DNA of 42,384 nucleotides from NCBI RefSeq assembly GCF_001908205.1, contig NZ_LGHL01000082.1:1-42384 (forward strand), read 5' to 3'. The translations under genes were made by a program, and so were the position numbers. The DNA is from Bradyrhizobium sp. NAS80.1 (lineage in GTDB: Bacteria; Pseudomonadota; Alphaproteobacteria; Rhizobiales; Xanthobacteraceae). Positions within the stretch are counted from its first letter, which is position 1, and every line of letters begins with the position of its first letter. Shown piece by piece: positions 24,925 through 33,375 of the stretch. The notes under the pieces are model-generated. The model was given only the letters and a program-made list of their open reading frames with translations. It searched no databases and had not been told where the DNA came from.

Positions 24925-25776
24925 ATGATCCAAACCGTTGGCATCATCGGGGCAGGGACCATGGGGAATGGCATCGCGCAGGTCTGTGCCGCGGCCGGGC
25001 TCTCGGTCGTGATGGTCGATATCTCCGATGCGGCGGTGAACCGCGGGCTTTCGACGGTCGGCGGCAGCCTCGAGCGCCTCGTCAAGAAAGAGAAGATGTC
25101 GGCGGCGGATCGCGAGGCGACGCTCAAGCGCATCACCGGCACGACCGACCGGGCGAAGCTTGCCGATTGCGACCTCGTCATCGAGGCTGCGACCGAGAAC
25201 GAGGAGCTCAAGGTTAAGATCCTGAAGGACCTCTGCGCCACGCTATCGCCGCGCACGCTGATCGCGACCAACACCTCCTCGATCTCGATCACGAAGCTCG
25301 CCGCCGCGACTGATCGCCCCGATCGCTTCATCGGCATGCACTTCTTCAACCCGGTGCCGGTGATGGCGCTGCTGGAACTCATCCGCGGCTTGCAGACCTC
25401 CGACGACACCCATGCCAAGGCGCTGGATTTCGCCAAGCGCGTCGGCAAGGTGGCGATCACGGCCAAGAACAGCCCGGGCTTCGCCGTCAACCGCATCCTG
25501 TGCCCGATGATCAACGAGGCGATCTTCGCGCTCCAGGAAGGGATCGCGACGGCGGAAGAGATCGACGCCGGCATGAAGCTTGGCTGCAACCATCCGATCG
25601 GGCCGCTGGCGCTGGCCGATCTCGTCGGGCTCGACACCATGCTTTCGGTGATGGAGGTCTTTTACAAAGGCTTCAACGACCCCAAATACCGTCCAGCCCC
25701 CTTGCTCAAGGAAATGGTCGATGCCGGCCATCTCGGCCGCAAGTCCGGGCAGGGCTTCTACACCTATAGCGCCTGA
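24925..25776 (+). CDS. 3-hydroxybutyryl-CoA dehydrogenase
   Basis: Cytoplasmic NAD(P)-dependent enzyme of 283 residues interconverting acetoacetyl-CoA and 3-hydroxybutyryl-CoA, in butyrate, poly-hydroxybutyrate or fatty-acid metabolism. The Rossmann motif GAGTMGNG is at 9-16, the catalytic His139 is in HFFNPVP, and the C-terminal half carries the NSPGFAVNRI signature. I chose the ATG at 24925 because the family starts with the Rossmann strand; the open frame upstream is unrelated. No electron-transfer flavoprotein genes, which often precede it in related bacteria, lie in the window before it. Confidence 0.93.
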   Translation: MIQTVGIIGAGTMGNGIAQVCAAAGLSVVMVDISDAAVNRGLSTVGGSLERLVKKEKMSAADREATLKRITGTTDRAKLADCDLVIEAATENEELKVKILKDLCATLSPRTLIATNTSSISITKLAAATDRPDRFIGMHFFNPVPVMALLELIRGLQTSDDTHAKALDFAKRVGKVAITAKNSPGFAVNRILCPMINEAIFALQEGIATAEEIDAGMKLGCNHPIGPLALADLVGLDTMLSVMEVFYKGFNDPKYRPAPLLKEMVDAGHLGRKSGQGFYTYSA

Positions 25777-25801
25777 TCTCGGCGTCGGTGGCGGGCGTTC
25801 G

Positions 25802-25850
25802 GAGCATGATCCGGAAAAGTGTGTAGCGGTTTTCCGACAAGATCATGCTC
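25802..25850. repeat. Palindromic intergenic element (GAGCATGATC type)
   Basis: Perfect 10-bp outer arms GAGCATGATC (25802-25811) and GATCATGCTC (25841-25850) enclose an inner pair CGGAAAA (25812-25818) / TTTTCCG (25830-25836). The whole forms a 49-base hairpin between the dehydrogenase and globin genes. I recognise this sequence as an abundant dispersed element in Bradyrhizobium and related rhizobia. A half copy appears at 29382-29391. Confidence 0.75.
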
Positions 25851-25971
25851 AAGAAATAACGTCCGCCGCCCAATCCCGCAATTTGCGCTACGACAAAGAC
25901 GCCGTTCGCAACTGGCCCGACAATGTCGAACGAGCGGCCCGCGGGAAACAACGGAACGGATAACAAAGGAC

Positions 25972-26436
25972 ATGTCGGATCGACTGAAGGCCGAGCGCGA
26001 GGCGGCGGCTGCGCGGCGGAACCTGCTGACCCAGGATGCGATCGAGCGTACCGGGATAACCGAAGAGATGATTGGGGAGCTCGTTGCCCGCTTCTACGGA
26101 CGCGTGCGCGAGGATGCGCTTCTGGGACCGGTCTTCGCCATCGTGCAGAATTGGGACGAGCATCTCGCCAAGCTCAGGGATTTCTGGTCGTCGGTGGTGC
26201 TGATGAGCGGCCGCTATCACGGCTCGCCGATGCGGGCGCATATGCCGCTGAGCCTGGTCGGCGATCATTTCGACCGCTGGCTCGATCTGTTCGAACAGAC
26301 CGCGCGCGAGGTCTGCCCGCCCGCGGCCGCCGCGCTGTTCATCGACAAGGCGCGCCGCATCGCGGACAGTTTTGAAATGGCGTCAGCGACGATCGCCGGC
26401 CGGATCGCTTCGCCGCGCCACATGCTGCGGTCCTGA
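25972..26436 (+). CDS. Group III truncated haemoglobin
   Basis: Single-domain globin of 154 residues. The region ITEEMIGELVARFYGRVRED, then LGPVFA, WDEHLAKLRDFWSSV and SGRYHGSPMRAHMPL is the group III truncated globin pattern. His90 in RAHMPL is the probable proximal haem ligand. Members bind O2 or NO, and roles in microaerobic or nitrosative stress are proposed. I chose the ATG at 25972 by family length. AAAGGA lies very close to it, only one base away, which is unusually short spacing. Confidence 0.88.
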   Translation: MSDRLKAEREAAAARRNLLTQDAIERTGITEEMIGELVARFYGRVREDALLGPVFAIVQNWDEHLAKLRDFWSSVVLMSGRYHGSPMRAHMPLSLVGDHFDRWLDLFEQTAREVCPPAAAALFIDKARRIADSFEMASATIAGRIASPRHMLRS

Positions 26437-26697
26437 CGACCCTCTTGCCCGTAAAACGTGCGGTTGTATCGCTTCGTGGTTGCGTCGCGTGACCAGCAGC
26501 GCGCTGCACCAATACCAACATCATCGGTCTGATCTGCAAAATCATCATGCCGATCGCGCGGCGTGACGTTGAAATTGCGAAAACGCGCTTGAACGCGTTC
26601 GCTCTCACTCAATCAAAGCGAGTAAAGACATATTGATGCACTGCGGTGCCAATTCTCCGCCTTGTTTTCGGCAGAGTTGCGGCGCCTGCTAGCGCGT

Positions 26698-27351
26698 ATG
26701 TCGAGCGCACCGTCCAACACCAAATCCTCCTCCTCCGAGATCACTGCGGGACTTGAAGCCGGTGCATGCGCGGAGCAAACGCGGCGAACGCTTCTGCTTG
26801 GTGCGCTCGCTACCTCCGCCTGCCTCGGCTGTTCCATGCAAGCGCGCGCGGACGAGGATCCGCCGGGCTCCGACGAGCGGCCGCAGAAGGGCGATCTGCT
26901 CGTCTTCTCCGAGGGCGAACAGGAAGGAAAGCTGATTACCGCGGCCAATCTTCCGGCCGGCGGACCGCCGGTTCATGCCTGGCCGAAGGACCCCAAGACA
27001 TCGGTCGTGCGCAGCGCCTCGCGGCTGAACGAGATCCTGGTCATCCGGCTCGATCCCGCCGAGCTCGACGAGCAAACGAAAGCGCGTGCCGTCGACGGCA
27101 TCGTCGCCTATTCGGCGATCTGTACCCATGCCGGCTGTCCCGTCACCGCCTGGGTGAAGAGCGATGCCGGCGACAAGGAGGTGTTCAAGTGCATGTGCCA
27201 CAACTCCGAATACGATCCCCGCGCGGGCGCGCAGGTCGTGTTCGGGCCGGCACCGCGACGGCTCGCGGCGCTGCCGCTCGCGCTCGCTGACGGCTCGCTC
27301 AGCATCGCCGGCAACTTCATCGGAAAGGTAGGTGGCGCGCAGCCAGGATGA
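26698..27351 (+). CDS. Tat-exported Rieske 2Fe-2S protein
   Basis: Periplasmic or membrane-tethered electron carrier of 217 residues from the ATG at 26698 (229 from 26662). A twin-arginine stretch (TRRTLLLGALATSACLG at 28-44) precedes the Rieske domain. Box 1 is C-T-H-A-G-C (Cys142, His144, Cys147) and box 2 C-M-C-H (Cys165, Cys167, His168), so all cluster and disulfide residues are present. There is no cytochrome bc1 partner. It ends 101 bases before a PQQ dehydrogenase start, so it is probably the dedicated electron acceptor of that enzyme. Confidence 0.85.
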   Translation: MSSAPSNTKSSSSEITAGLEAGACAEQTRRTLLLGALATSACLGCSMQARADEDPPGSDERPQKGDLLVFSEGEQEGKLITAANLPAGGPPVHAWPKDPKTSVVRSASRLNEILVIRLDPAELDEQTKARAVDGIVAYSAICTHAGCPVTAWVKSDAGDKEVFKCMCHNSEYDPRAGAQVVFGPAPRRLAALPLALADGSLSIAGNFIGKVGGAQPG

Positions 27352-27452
27352 CGGACGTGCGGGTTGTGCCCGCCTCACGAGAGGCCATCCGCCGAGGGGC
27401 GGACGACAAGAATTCAAAACAAGAATTCGAACGGATGAAAAAGGGAACGTCC

Positions 27453-29177
27453 ATGACCAGGAAGCAATGGTTACTGTCCGGCTTCGTCGCCTTCACGTGC
27501 CTTGTCTCGACCGCCGCGGGCGCCGGCCCGATCGAGAATTATTCTCCGGTCACCGCGCAGCGGCTGGAAAATCCTGAACCCGGCAACTGGATGCTCTACC
27601 GGCGCACCTATGACGGGCAGGGCTATAGCCCGCTCGACCAGATCAACACCTCGAACGTGAAGAATCTCACGCCGGTCTGGACGTTTGCCACCGGCGTCGT
27701 CGAAGGCCACGAGGCGCCGCCGATCGTCAATAACGGCGTCATGTTCGTGGCAACGCCGATGGGGCAGGTGATCGCGCTGAACGCCAAGACCGGCGACGAA
27801 TACTGGCGCTACAAGCGGCAGCTGCCCGACGATCTCTTCCAGCTGCACCCGACCAGCCGCGGCGTCGGCCTCTGGGACGACAAGCTCTATCTCGCGACCA
27901 CCGACGACCACGTCGTTGCGCTCGATGCCAAGACCGGCAAGGTGGTGTGGGACACCAAGGTGCAGGACTACAAGAAGGGTCAGTACATGACCCTGATGCC
28001 GCTGATCGTCGACGGCAAGGTCATCGTCGGAGGCTCCGGCGGCGAGTTCGGCGTGCGCGGCTACGTCGCCGCCTATGATGCCAAGGACGGCAAGGAGCTG
28101 TGGCGGACCTACACCATTCCGGGCGAGGGCGAGCCGGGTCATGACACCTGGCAGGGTGACGACTGGAAGAACGGCGGCGGCTCGGCCTGGATGACTGGCA
28201 ATTACGACAAGGACACCAAGACGATCTATTGGGGCGTCGGCAATGCCGCGCCGTGGCCCGGCGAGATGCATCCCGGCGACAATCTCTACACCTCGTCGGT
28301 GCTCGCGCTCGATCCCAGCAACGGCAAGATCAAGACCTACCACCAGTACCACCAGAATGATTCCTGGGATTGGGACGAGGTCGAGGCGCCGATGCTGATC
28401 GACCTGCAGCGCGACGGCCGCAGCATCAAGAGCCTGGTCCATCCGGGACGCGATGCGATCTTCTGGGTGCTGGAGCGCACGCCGACCAAGATCAACTATG
28501 TCGCCGGCTGGCCGTTCGTCTCAAATGATGTCTGGAAGGGCATCGATGAGAGCGGCAAGCCGATCGTCGATCCCGCCCACAAGCCGGTCATCGGCAAGCG
28601 CGTCGAGTTCTGTCCGTCGCTGTGGGGCGGCAAGGACTGGCCATCGGCGGCCTACAGCCAGAAGACCGGCCTCGTCTACGTGCCAGCCAACGAGAATTTC
28701 TGCGGCGGATTCACCGGCGAGAAGATTCCGCTCAAGCCCGGTGAGCTCTGGCTCGGCACCAAGCCGGAGGACATCGGCCTGAAGGCGAAGCCCGGCGCCG
28801 ATCATTTCGGTGAGGTACAGGCCTGGGATCCGGCGACCGGCAAGAAGGTATGGCAGCACAACTTCCCGAAGTCGCAGATGTTCGGCTCGGTGACGGCGAC
28901 CGCAGGCGATCTCATCTTCGCCGGTGGCACCAATGACCGCAACTTCCGCGCCTTCAACGCCAAGACCGGCGAACTCCTGTGGGAGCAGAAGACCAACTCC
29001 GGCATCATGGGCATGCCGATGTCCTATGAGATCGACGGCACCCAGTACGTCGCGATCCAGTCCGGCTGGGGCGTCGACGCGCAGCGTATCCAGGATGCGC
29101 TGGCGACCAACAATATCGGCATCGAATCCAATGTGCCGCAGGGTGGCGTTATCTGGGTGTTCGCGCTGAAGAAATAA
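27453..29177 (+). CDS. PQQ-dependent alcohol dehydrogenase, lanthanide type, lacking vicinal disulfide
   Basis: Periplasmic quinoprotein of 574 residues oxidising an alcohol (or aldehyde) with PQQ. A signal peptide ends near AAGA (residue 24). The eight-bladed propeller repeats (e.g. VIALNAKTGDEYWRY, VVALDAKTGKVVW) are clear. Asp306-Trp-Asp308 in NDSWDWDEVEAP gives the Asp-x-Asp signature of lanthanide-dependent enzymes. The adjacent Cys-Cys pair next to PQQ in XoxF and MxaF is missing; the region reads DDLFQLHPTSRGVG. The ATG at 27453 follows AAGGGAACG; an ATG at 27348 overlapping the Rieske stop would lose the signal peptide position. It forms a unit with the Rieske gene. Confidence 0.87.
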   Translation: MTRKQWLLSGFVAFTCLVSTAAGAGPIENYSPVTAQRLENPEPGNWMLYRRTYDGQGYSPLDQINTSNVKNLTPVWTFATGVVEGHEAPPIVNNGVMFVATPMGQVIALNAKTGDEYWRYKRQLPDDLFQLHPTSRGVGLWDDKLYLATTDDHVVALDAKTGKVVWDTKVQDYKKGQYMTLMPLIVDGKVIVGGSGGEFGVRGYVAAYDAKDGKELWRTYTIPGEGEPGHDTWQGDDWKNGGGSAWMTGNYDKDTKTIYWGVGNAAPWPGEMHPGDNLYTSSVLALDPSNGKIKTYHQYHQNDSWDWDEVEAPMLIDLQRDGRSIKSLVHPGRDAIFWVLERTPTKINYVAGWPFVSNDVWKGIDESGKPIVDPAHKPVIGKRVEFCPSLWGGKDWPSAAYSQKTGLVYVPANENFCGGFTGEKIPLKPGELWLGTKPEDIGLKAKPGADHFGEVQAWDPATGKKVWQHNFPKSQMFGSVTATAGDLIFAGGTNDRNFRAFNAKTGELLWEQKTNSGIMGMPMSYEIDGTQYVAIQSGWGVDAQRIQDALATNNIGIESNVPQGGVIWVFALKK

Positions 29178-29381
29178 GCTCCGCGGGCGGATCGACGTAG
29201 GCGGAGCAGTTGGGGGGAGCGAAGTGCGGCGGACGAAACTGTCCGCCGCACCTTGCGTGTGAGAATTCTGTCTTCCCTTCTTCCTTGCGGGAGAAGGTGG
29301 CGCGAGCCGGCGCGAGGCCACCTTGTGTTCCGGAAATGCCGCATTTTTCCTCACGACAAGCGCGGAACGCGTTTGCGCGGA

Positions 29382-29391
29382 GATCATGCTC
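29382..29391. repeat. Half copy of the GATCATGCTC intergenic element
   Basis: GATCATGCTC at 29382-29391 repeats the right arm of the palindrome at 25802-25850. It lies in GCGGAACGCGTTTGCGCGG-type flanking sequence that I associate with dispersed Bradyrhizobium repeats. The left arm is missing. A separate hairpin AAGGTGGC/GCCACCTT lies upstream around 29295-29320. Confidence 0.5.
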
Positions 29392-29400
29392 AAACGATAA

Positions 29401-29425
29401 CCTAAAGCGCTTGTGGCGCTTTAGG
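29401..29425. terminator. Shared hairpin between convergent PQQ dehydrogenase and IorB-type genes
   Basis: CCTAAAGCGC (29401-29410), loop TTGTG, GCGCTTTAGG (29416-29425) form a perfect 10-bp stem. It lies between two convergent genes and includes the stop codon of the minus-strand gene (29421-29423). There is no long T-run on either side, so it is a weak or Rho-aided terminator, or the remains of a dispersed palindromic element. Confidence 0.55.
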
Positions 29426-31733
29426 TTTCCAATTGCTTGCCCAGCGGAAGGCTGCGGATGCGCTTTCCTGTCGCAGCGAAGATCGCGTTCATCAGCGCCG
29501 GCGCGAAGGGCGGCACGCCGGGCTCGCCGACGCCGCTCGGTGGCGTGCCGGGCGCGGGCGGTACGATGTAGACGTTCGTTACCACAGGAGACTCGTCCAT
29601 CCTGATGACCTGGAAGTCGTCAAAGTTCTTCTGCTCGACCCTGCCGTCCTTGAAAGTGACCTCGCCATACTTGGCGAGGCTCAGCCCCATGATCGCCGCG
29701 CCCTCGATCTGCGAGGCGATGCGCTCGGGGTTGACATAGCTGCCGCAGTCGATCGCGGTGTCGACCCGCGGCACCGCCAACTTGCCCTTGTCGTCGATAG
29801 CCACCTCGACGATGGTCGCGATGTAGCTGACGAAGCTGCGGTGCACGGCAATGCCGAGGCCGTGGCCCTTGGGCACCTGACGGCCCCACTCGCCCTTCTC
29901 GGCGACAAGCTCGACCACCTTGCGCAGGCGTGCGGTATCGATCGGGTAGCTGTCGAAGGGCTCGCCATAGTTCCACAAGTCCTTCACCGCCGGCTTGACG
30001 ATCCGGGGCGTACCGATCAGCGCGAGCAGAGTCTCCTTCTGGTCGCGGCCGGTCGCATGCGCGATCTCGCCGACCATGGACTGCACCGCGAATGCGCGCG
30101 GGATGTTCGAGACCGAGCGGAACCAGCCGATACGTGTATGCGCGGCCGCTTCCGGGTTCTCGCAGGAGATGTTGGCGATCTCGAACGGCATGTCGACGAG
30201 GCCCATCCCAAGCTCGAAAGGTGCCGCGTGGTTTGCGCCGGCGGCGAAGGTCGAAGCGATGCTGGGTGCCACGCTGCGGTGGCGCCAGGCGATTACCTTG
30301 CCGTCCTTGTCCAGCCCCGCCTCGATCCGCTCGACCGAGACGGTGTGCAGGAAGTCGTGGTGGAGGTCGTCATCGCGCGTCCATTGCACCTTCACGGGCG
30401 CGCCGAGTTCCCTCGACAGCAGCGCGGCCTCGAGAGCGAAGTCGCATTTCGACTTGCGGCCGAAGCCGCCGCCGAGCAGCGTCACGTTGACGGTGACATT
30501 GTCCTCGGGGATACCCAGCGTCTTGGCGACGTCCTCGCGGGTGCCGCCGGGGCTCTGCACCGGCGCCCAGATCTCCGCCTTGTCGCCCTTGACGTCGGCG
30601 ACCGCGACCGGCGGCTCCATGCTGACATGAGCGAGATGCGGCAGATAATATTCACCGACGACGACCTTGTCGGCGCCCTTTAGAGCGGCGTCGGCGTCGC
30701 CCTCCTGGCGCACGACGAGGCCGGGCTTGCGCGCAGCCTCCTCGAGCTCCTTGCGATAGGCGACCGAGTCGTATTTGCCGTTAGCGCCGTCATCCCAGAC
30801 CAGCTTCAGCGCGTCGCGGCCCTTGATCGCCGCACCGGTGTTACGTGCGATCACGGCGACTCCGCCAAGCGGCTGGAATTTCGACGGCCACGGCCAGCCG
30901 CGCGCCTGCAGCACCTTCTCGACTCCTGGCACCTTCAGCGCTGCGTCCGGATCGAACGAGACCAGCTTGCCTCCGGTCACCGGCGGGCGCGCGATCACGG
31001 CATACTTCATGCCAGATAGTCGCACGTCGGCGCCGTAACGCGCCTTCCCGGTGGTGATGTCGTGGAGGTCGACGATGCTGACCTGGCCCTTGGTCAGATA
31101 GCGGAAGTCCTTGGGGTCCTTCAGCTTGAGGCCTTCGATGCTCGGCACCGATTCCTTGGCGGCATCGGCCGCGAGCTCGCCGAAGCCGAGCTTGCGTCCG
31201 CTGGCGCTGTGGACGACCTCGTGATTGACAGCCTTGACCTCGGTCGCCGGCACGCCCCAGCGCTTTGCCGCGGCCTGCTCCAGCATGATGCGGGCGGAAG
31301 CGCCGATCTGGCGCATCGGGATCAGGTAATGCCGCGTGCTGCGCGAGCCGTCGGTGTCCTGGTTGCCGTACTTGACCTCGTCGCCATGAGCCTGTTCTAC
31401 CTTCACCCGGGACCAGTCGGCTTCCATCTCCTCCGCCACGATCAGCGGCAGGCTGGTGCGCACGCCGGTTCCCATCTCGGCGCGGTGGGCGATGATCGTG
31501 ACGGTGCCGTCGGAGGCGACCGCGACGAAGACGCGCGGATCGACCACCACGCCATGAGGCATCTTGCCGGCGCCGGTCTCATAGGCAAACGCCTGGCGCG
31601 ACATCACGGGCGCGGCCAGCACGAAGGCGCCGCTCACGCCGAGTCCCTTCAGGATACTGCGGCGCGAGACCTTCTCGACACGGATGTTCTTTTCGAAGCC
31701 ACGAAGCTTCCCGGGGTTGTCGATGAAATTCAT
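29421..31733 (-). CDS. Tat-exported molybdenum aldehyde dehydrogenase large subunit (IorB type)
   Basis: Periplasmic molybdopterin enzyme of 770 residues of the isoquinoline 1-oxidoreductase beta family. A twin-arginine signal (SRRSILKGLGVSGAFVLAAP at about 24-43, cleavage near QAFA) marks Tat export of the folded enzyme. The Moco-binding loop GGGFGRKSKCDF and the catalytic glutamate segment GVGEPGVPP are present. It needs no FAD subunit; electrons go through the 2Fe-2S partner encoded one base upstream. Members oxidise aldehydes or N-heterocycles. Facing the PQQ dehydrogenase, it could oxidise the aldehyde that enzyme produces, which is inference from position. Confidence 0.88.
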   Translation of the reverse strand: MNFIDNPGKLRGFEKNIRVEKVSRRSILKGLGVSGAFVLAAPVMSRQAFAYETGAGKMPHGVVVDPRVFVAVASDGTVTIIAHRAEMGTGVRTSLPLIVAEEMEADWSRVKVEQAHGDEVKYGNQDTDGSRSTRHYLIPMRQIGASARIMLEQAAAKRWGVPATEVKAVNHEVVHSASGRKLGFGELAADAAKESVPSIEGLKLKDPKDFRYLTKGQVSIVDLHDITTGKARYGADVRLSGMKYAVIARPPVTGGKLVSFDPDAALKVPGVEKVLQARGWPWPSKFQPLGGVAVIARNTGAAIKGRDALKLVWDDGANGKYDSVAYRKELEEAARKPGLVVRQEGDADAALKGADKVVVGEYYLPHLAHVSMEPPVAVADVKGDKAEIWAPVQSPGGTREDVAKTLGIPEDNVTVNVTLLGGGFGRKSKCDFALEAALLSRELGAPVKVQWTRDDDLHHDFLHTVSVERIEAGLDKDGKVIAWRHRSVAPSIASTFAAGANHAAPFELGMGLVDMPFEIANISCENPEAAAHTRIGWFRSVSNIPRAFAVQSMVGEIAHATGRDQKETLLALIGTPRIVKPAVKDLWNYGEPFDSYPIDTARLRKVVELVAEKGEWGRQVPKGHGLGIAVHRSFVSYIATIVEVAIDDKGKLAVPRVDTAIDCGSYVNPERIASQIEGAAIMGLSLAKYGEVTFKDGRVEQKNFDDFQVIRMDESPVVTNVYIVPPAPGTPPSGVGEPGVPPFAPALMNAIFAATGKRIRSLPLGKQLET

Positions 31734-31734
31734 G

Positions 31735-32187
31735 TCACACTCCCGTCGATGCGAGATGGACGGCGTTCTCGATGCGCTGGTAGCAGCCGCAGCGGCAGAT
31801 GTTTCCGGACATCCCCTGCCGGATCTGGTCGTGCGAGGGTTTGGGGTTGTCCATCAGCAGTGCGGCGGCCTGCATGATCTGGCCGGCCTGGCAAAAGCCG
31901 CATTGGGGTACGTTGAGCTGGCGCCAGGCCTTCTGGACGGGATGATCGCCGTTCGGATGCAGTCCCTCGATCGTGATGACCTCGCGCCCCGCGACGTCGT
32001 TGACCGACGTGATGCAGGCGCGCACCGCTTCCTTGTCGACGATGACTGTGCAGGCGCCGCACAGGGCCTCGCCGCAGCCATACTTGGTGCCGGTGAGCCC
32101 GGCCTCGTCACGCAGGAACCAGAGTAACGAGAGACTAGGGTCGCCGTCCCAGCTCTGTTCCTGGCCGTTGATCTTCAACTTGATCAT
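31735..32187 (-). CDS. 2Fe-2S subunit of molybdenum aldehyde dehydrogenase (IorA type)
   Basis: Small subunit of 150 residues with two 2Fe-2S clusters: Cys38, 43, 46, 58 (CGEALCGAC...C) and Cys96, 99, 131, 133 (CGFC...CRC). It has no signal of its own and would be carried out with the Tat-signalled large subunit, as known for this family. I chose the ATG at 32187, preceded by AAGGGACG; the open frame upstream is non-coding. One base separates its stop from the next start, so the two subunits are co-translated. No c-type haem domain is fused to either subunit. Confidence 0.9.
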   Translation of the reverse strand: MIKLKINGQEQSWDGDPSLSLLWFLRDEAGLTGTKYGCGEALCGACTVIVDKEAVRACITSVNDVAGREVITIEGLHPNGDHPVQKAWRQLNVPQCGFCQAGQIMQAAALLMDNPKPSHDQIRQGMSGNICRCGCYQRIENAVHLASTGV

Positions 32188-32777
32188 GATCGTCCCTTGC
32201 TCTTCATAAGCTTGCCGATTCTGGGATTTTCCGACGTCGGCCGGCGCAAAGCCGTTGCGTCGTGTCCCCGCATCCCCGCCCGTTATCCTGCGCGGGCAGA
32301 TCCCGGCAGGAGGCTGGAATGCGAGTTGAAATGTCCGGATGTGCTCGATACCTCCCGTCTTGTTCTTGATTGATTGTATGTTCGCACGGCCGGCCCGACG
32401 TTCACAGCCAAATGTTCTCACTTGGCAAAGATTGCATCGATGGTTTGTCAAAAGCAGGGCGCGGCACTACGCAGCGCGCCTGCGAAGTCGGCGCAACAAA
32501 AAAGCTTCGTCCGCCAGGATCACTGCGCGGACGAAGCAGTATGCCTCAGTCGAGGGAGGGAGAAACGCAGGGACGCGGACTTCAAGCAGGAAGCGGCGGC
32601 ACTGCGCAGTCATTCAGAGACCAGGACTGAGGGAGCTCACGGCCCTCACATACGCGACATAGGCGGAGTGTACGGCGGCGCGTCGCCGCGAGAATCCAGG
32701 GGCAATGCCCATCCGGCTCGCTGGCGTTGGTTGAGACCAGCGAGCCGGGGGGGCGTGGCGAACGTCTGGCGTCTTGC
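32188..32777. other. Long intergenic region between iorA-type gene and gfa
   Basis: About 590 bases with no convincing gene. It must carry the promoter for the IorA/IorB-type pair (toward 32188) and the end of the xoxF operon transcript (a strong terminator at 32498-32537). Open frames across it disagree in composition with the genes around them. A PurR-like or lanthanide-related site could not be recognised. Confidence 0.4.
32498..32537 (-). terminator. Rho-independent terminator of the xoxF-xoxG-frmA-gfa operon
   Basis: Read on the minus strand, GCTTCGTCCGC (32537-32527) and GCGGACGAAGC (32514-32504) form a perfect 11-bp stem with a 12-base loop, followed directly by TTTTTT (32503-32498). 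It lies about 240 bases past the gfa stop and is in the right direction to end the xoxF operon transcript before the IorA-type promoter region. Confidence 0.8.
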
Positions 32778-33341
32778 TCAGGCGGCCTTGGCTTTCGCCA
32801 CGTGGGTCGCGATGGCGTCCATCAGCGCCGGCGACAGACAGTCATAGGGCTCGAGCCCGATTTCCTTCAGCCGCGCACGGATGCCCGCCATCTGCTCCGG
32901 CTTCACGCCCGATTCGATCACGGAGGAGACGAAGGCGGCGAATTGCGGCGCCTGCGAGCCCTGCTCCTGGAACAGCTCGGGATGGATGAAGTCGAGGCCA
33001 TAGAACGGATGGTTCTTGTTCTCGATGCGGCCGTACATGTGCGTGCCGCAGGCCTTGCAGGCGTGGCGCTGGATCACCGCGGAGGCATCGACGATCTGGA
33101 GCTTGTCGCCGTTCTCGAGCACGGTGAGGTTCTGCCGCGGCACCACCGCGACGACCGAGAAGGTCGCGCCCTGCGGCTTCCAGCACTTGGTGCAGCCACA
33201 GGCGTGGTTGTGGGCGACATCGCCCTTGATGCCGACCTTGACCGGGTGGTCCGTGCATTTGCAGACCAGCGTACCGCCGGCAAAGCTGCCGCTGCCCTGT
33301 TTGACGCCGTTGTCGATCGAGGGATGGAGTGCAACAGTCAT
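32778..33341 (-). CDS. gfa: S-(hydroxymethyl)glutathione synthase Gfa
   Basis: Cytoplasmic zinc protein of 187 residues that speeds the condensation of formaldehyde with glutathione. The zinc-ligand cysteines are at C27-K-C29, C48-G-C50-T-K-C53 and C95-K-A-C98, as in the Gfa family. The length is standard. It starts 34 bases after the stop of the glutathione-dependent formaldehyde dehydrogenase gene, so substrate-forming and substrate-oxidising enzymes are made together. It is the last gene of the operon; the terminator lies about 240 bases beyond. Confidence 0.93.
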   Translation of the reverse strand: MTVALHPSIDNGVKQGSGSFAGGTLVCKCTDHPVKVGIKGDVAHNHACGCTKCWKPQGATFSVVAVVPRQNLTVLENGDKLQIVDASAVIQRHACKACGTHMYGRIENKNHPFYGLDFIHPELFQEQGSQAPQFAAFVSSVIESGVKPEQMAGIRARLKEIGLEPYDCLSPALMDAIATHVAKAKAA

Positions 33342-33375
33342 GGGTCGATCCTCCTTTGGGTGTGACGCTCTTGAA

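Noticed and set aside
27348..27452. Upstream start for the PQQ dehydrogenase at 27348
   Set aside because: It would put 35 hydrophilic residues before a clear signal peptide; the ATG at 27453 has a ribosome site and begins at the signal.
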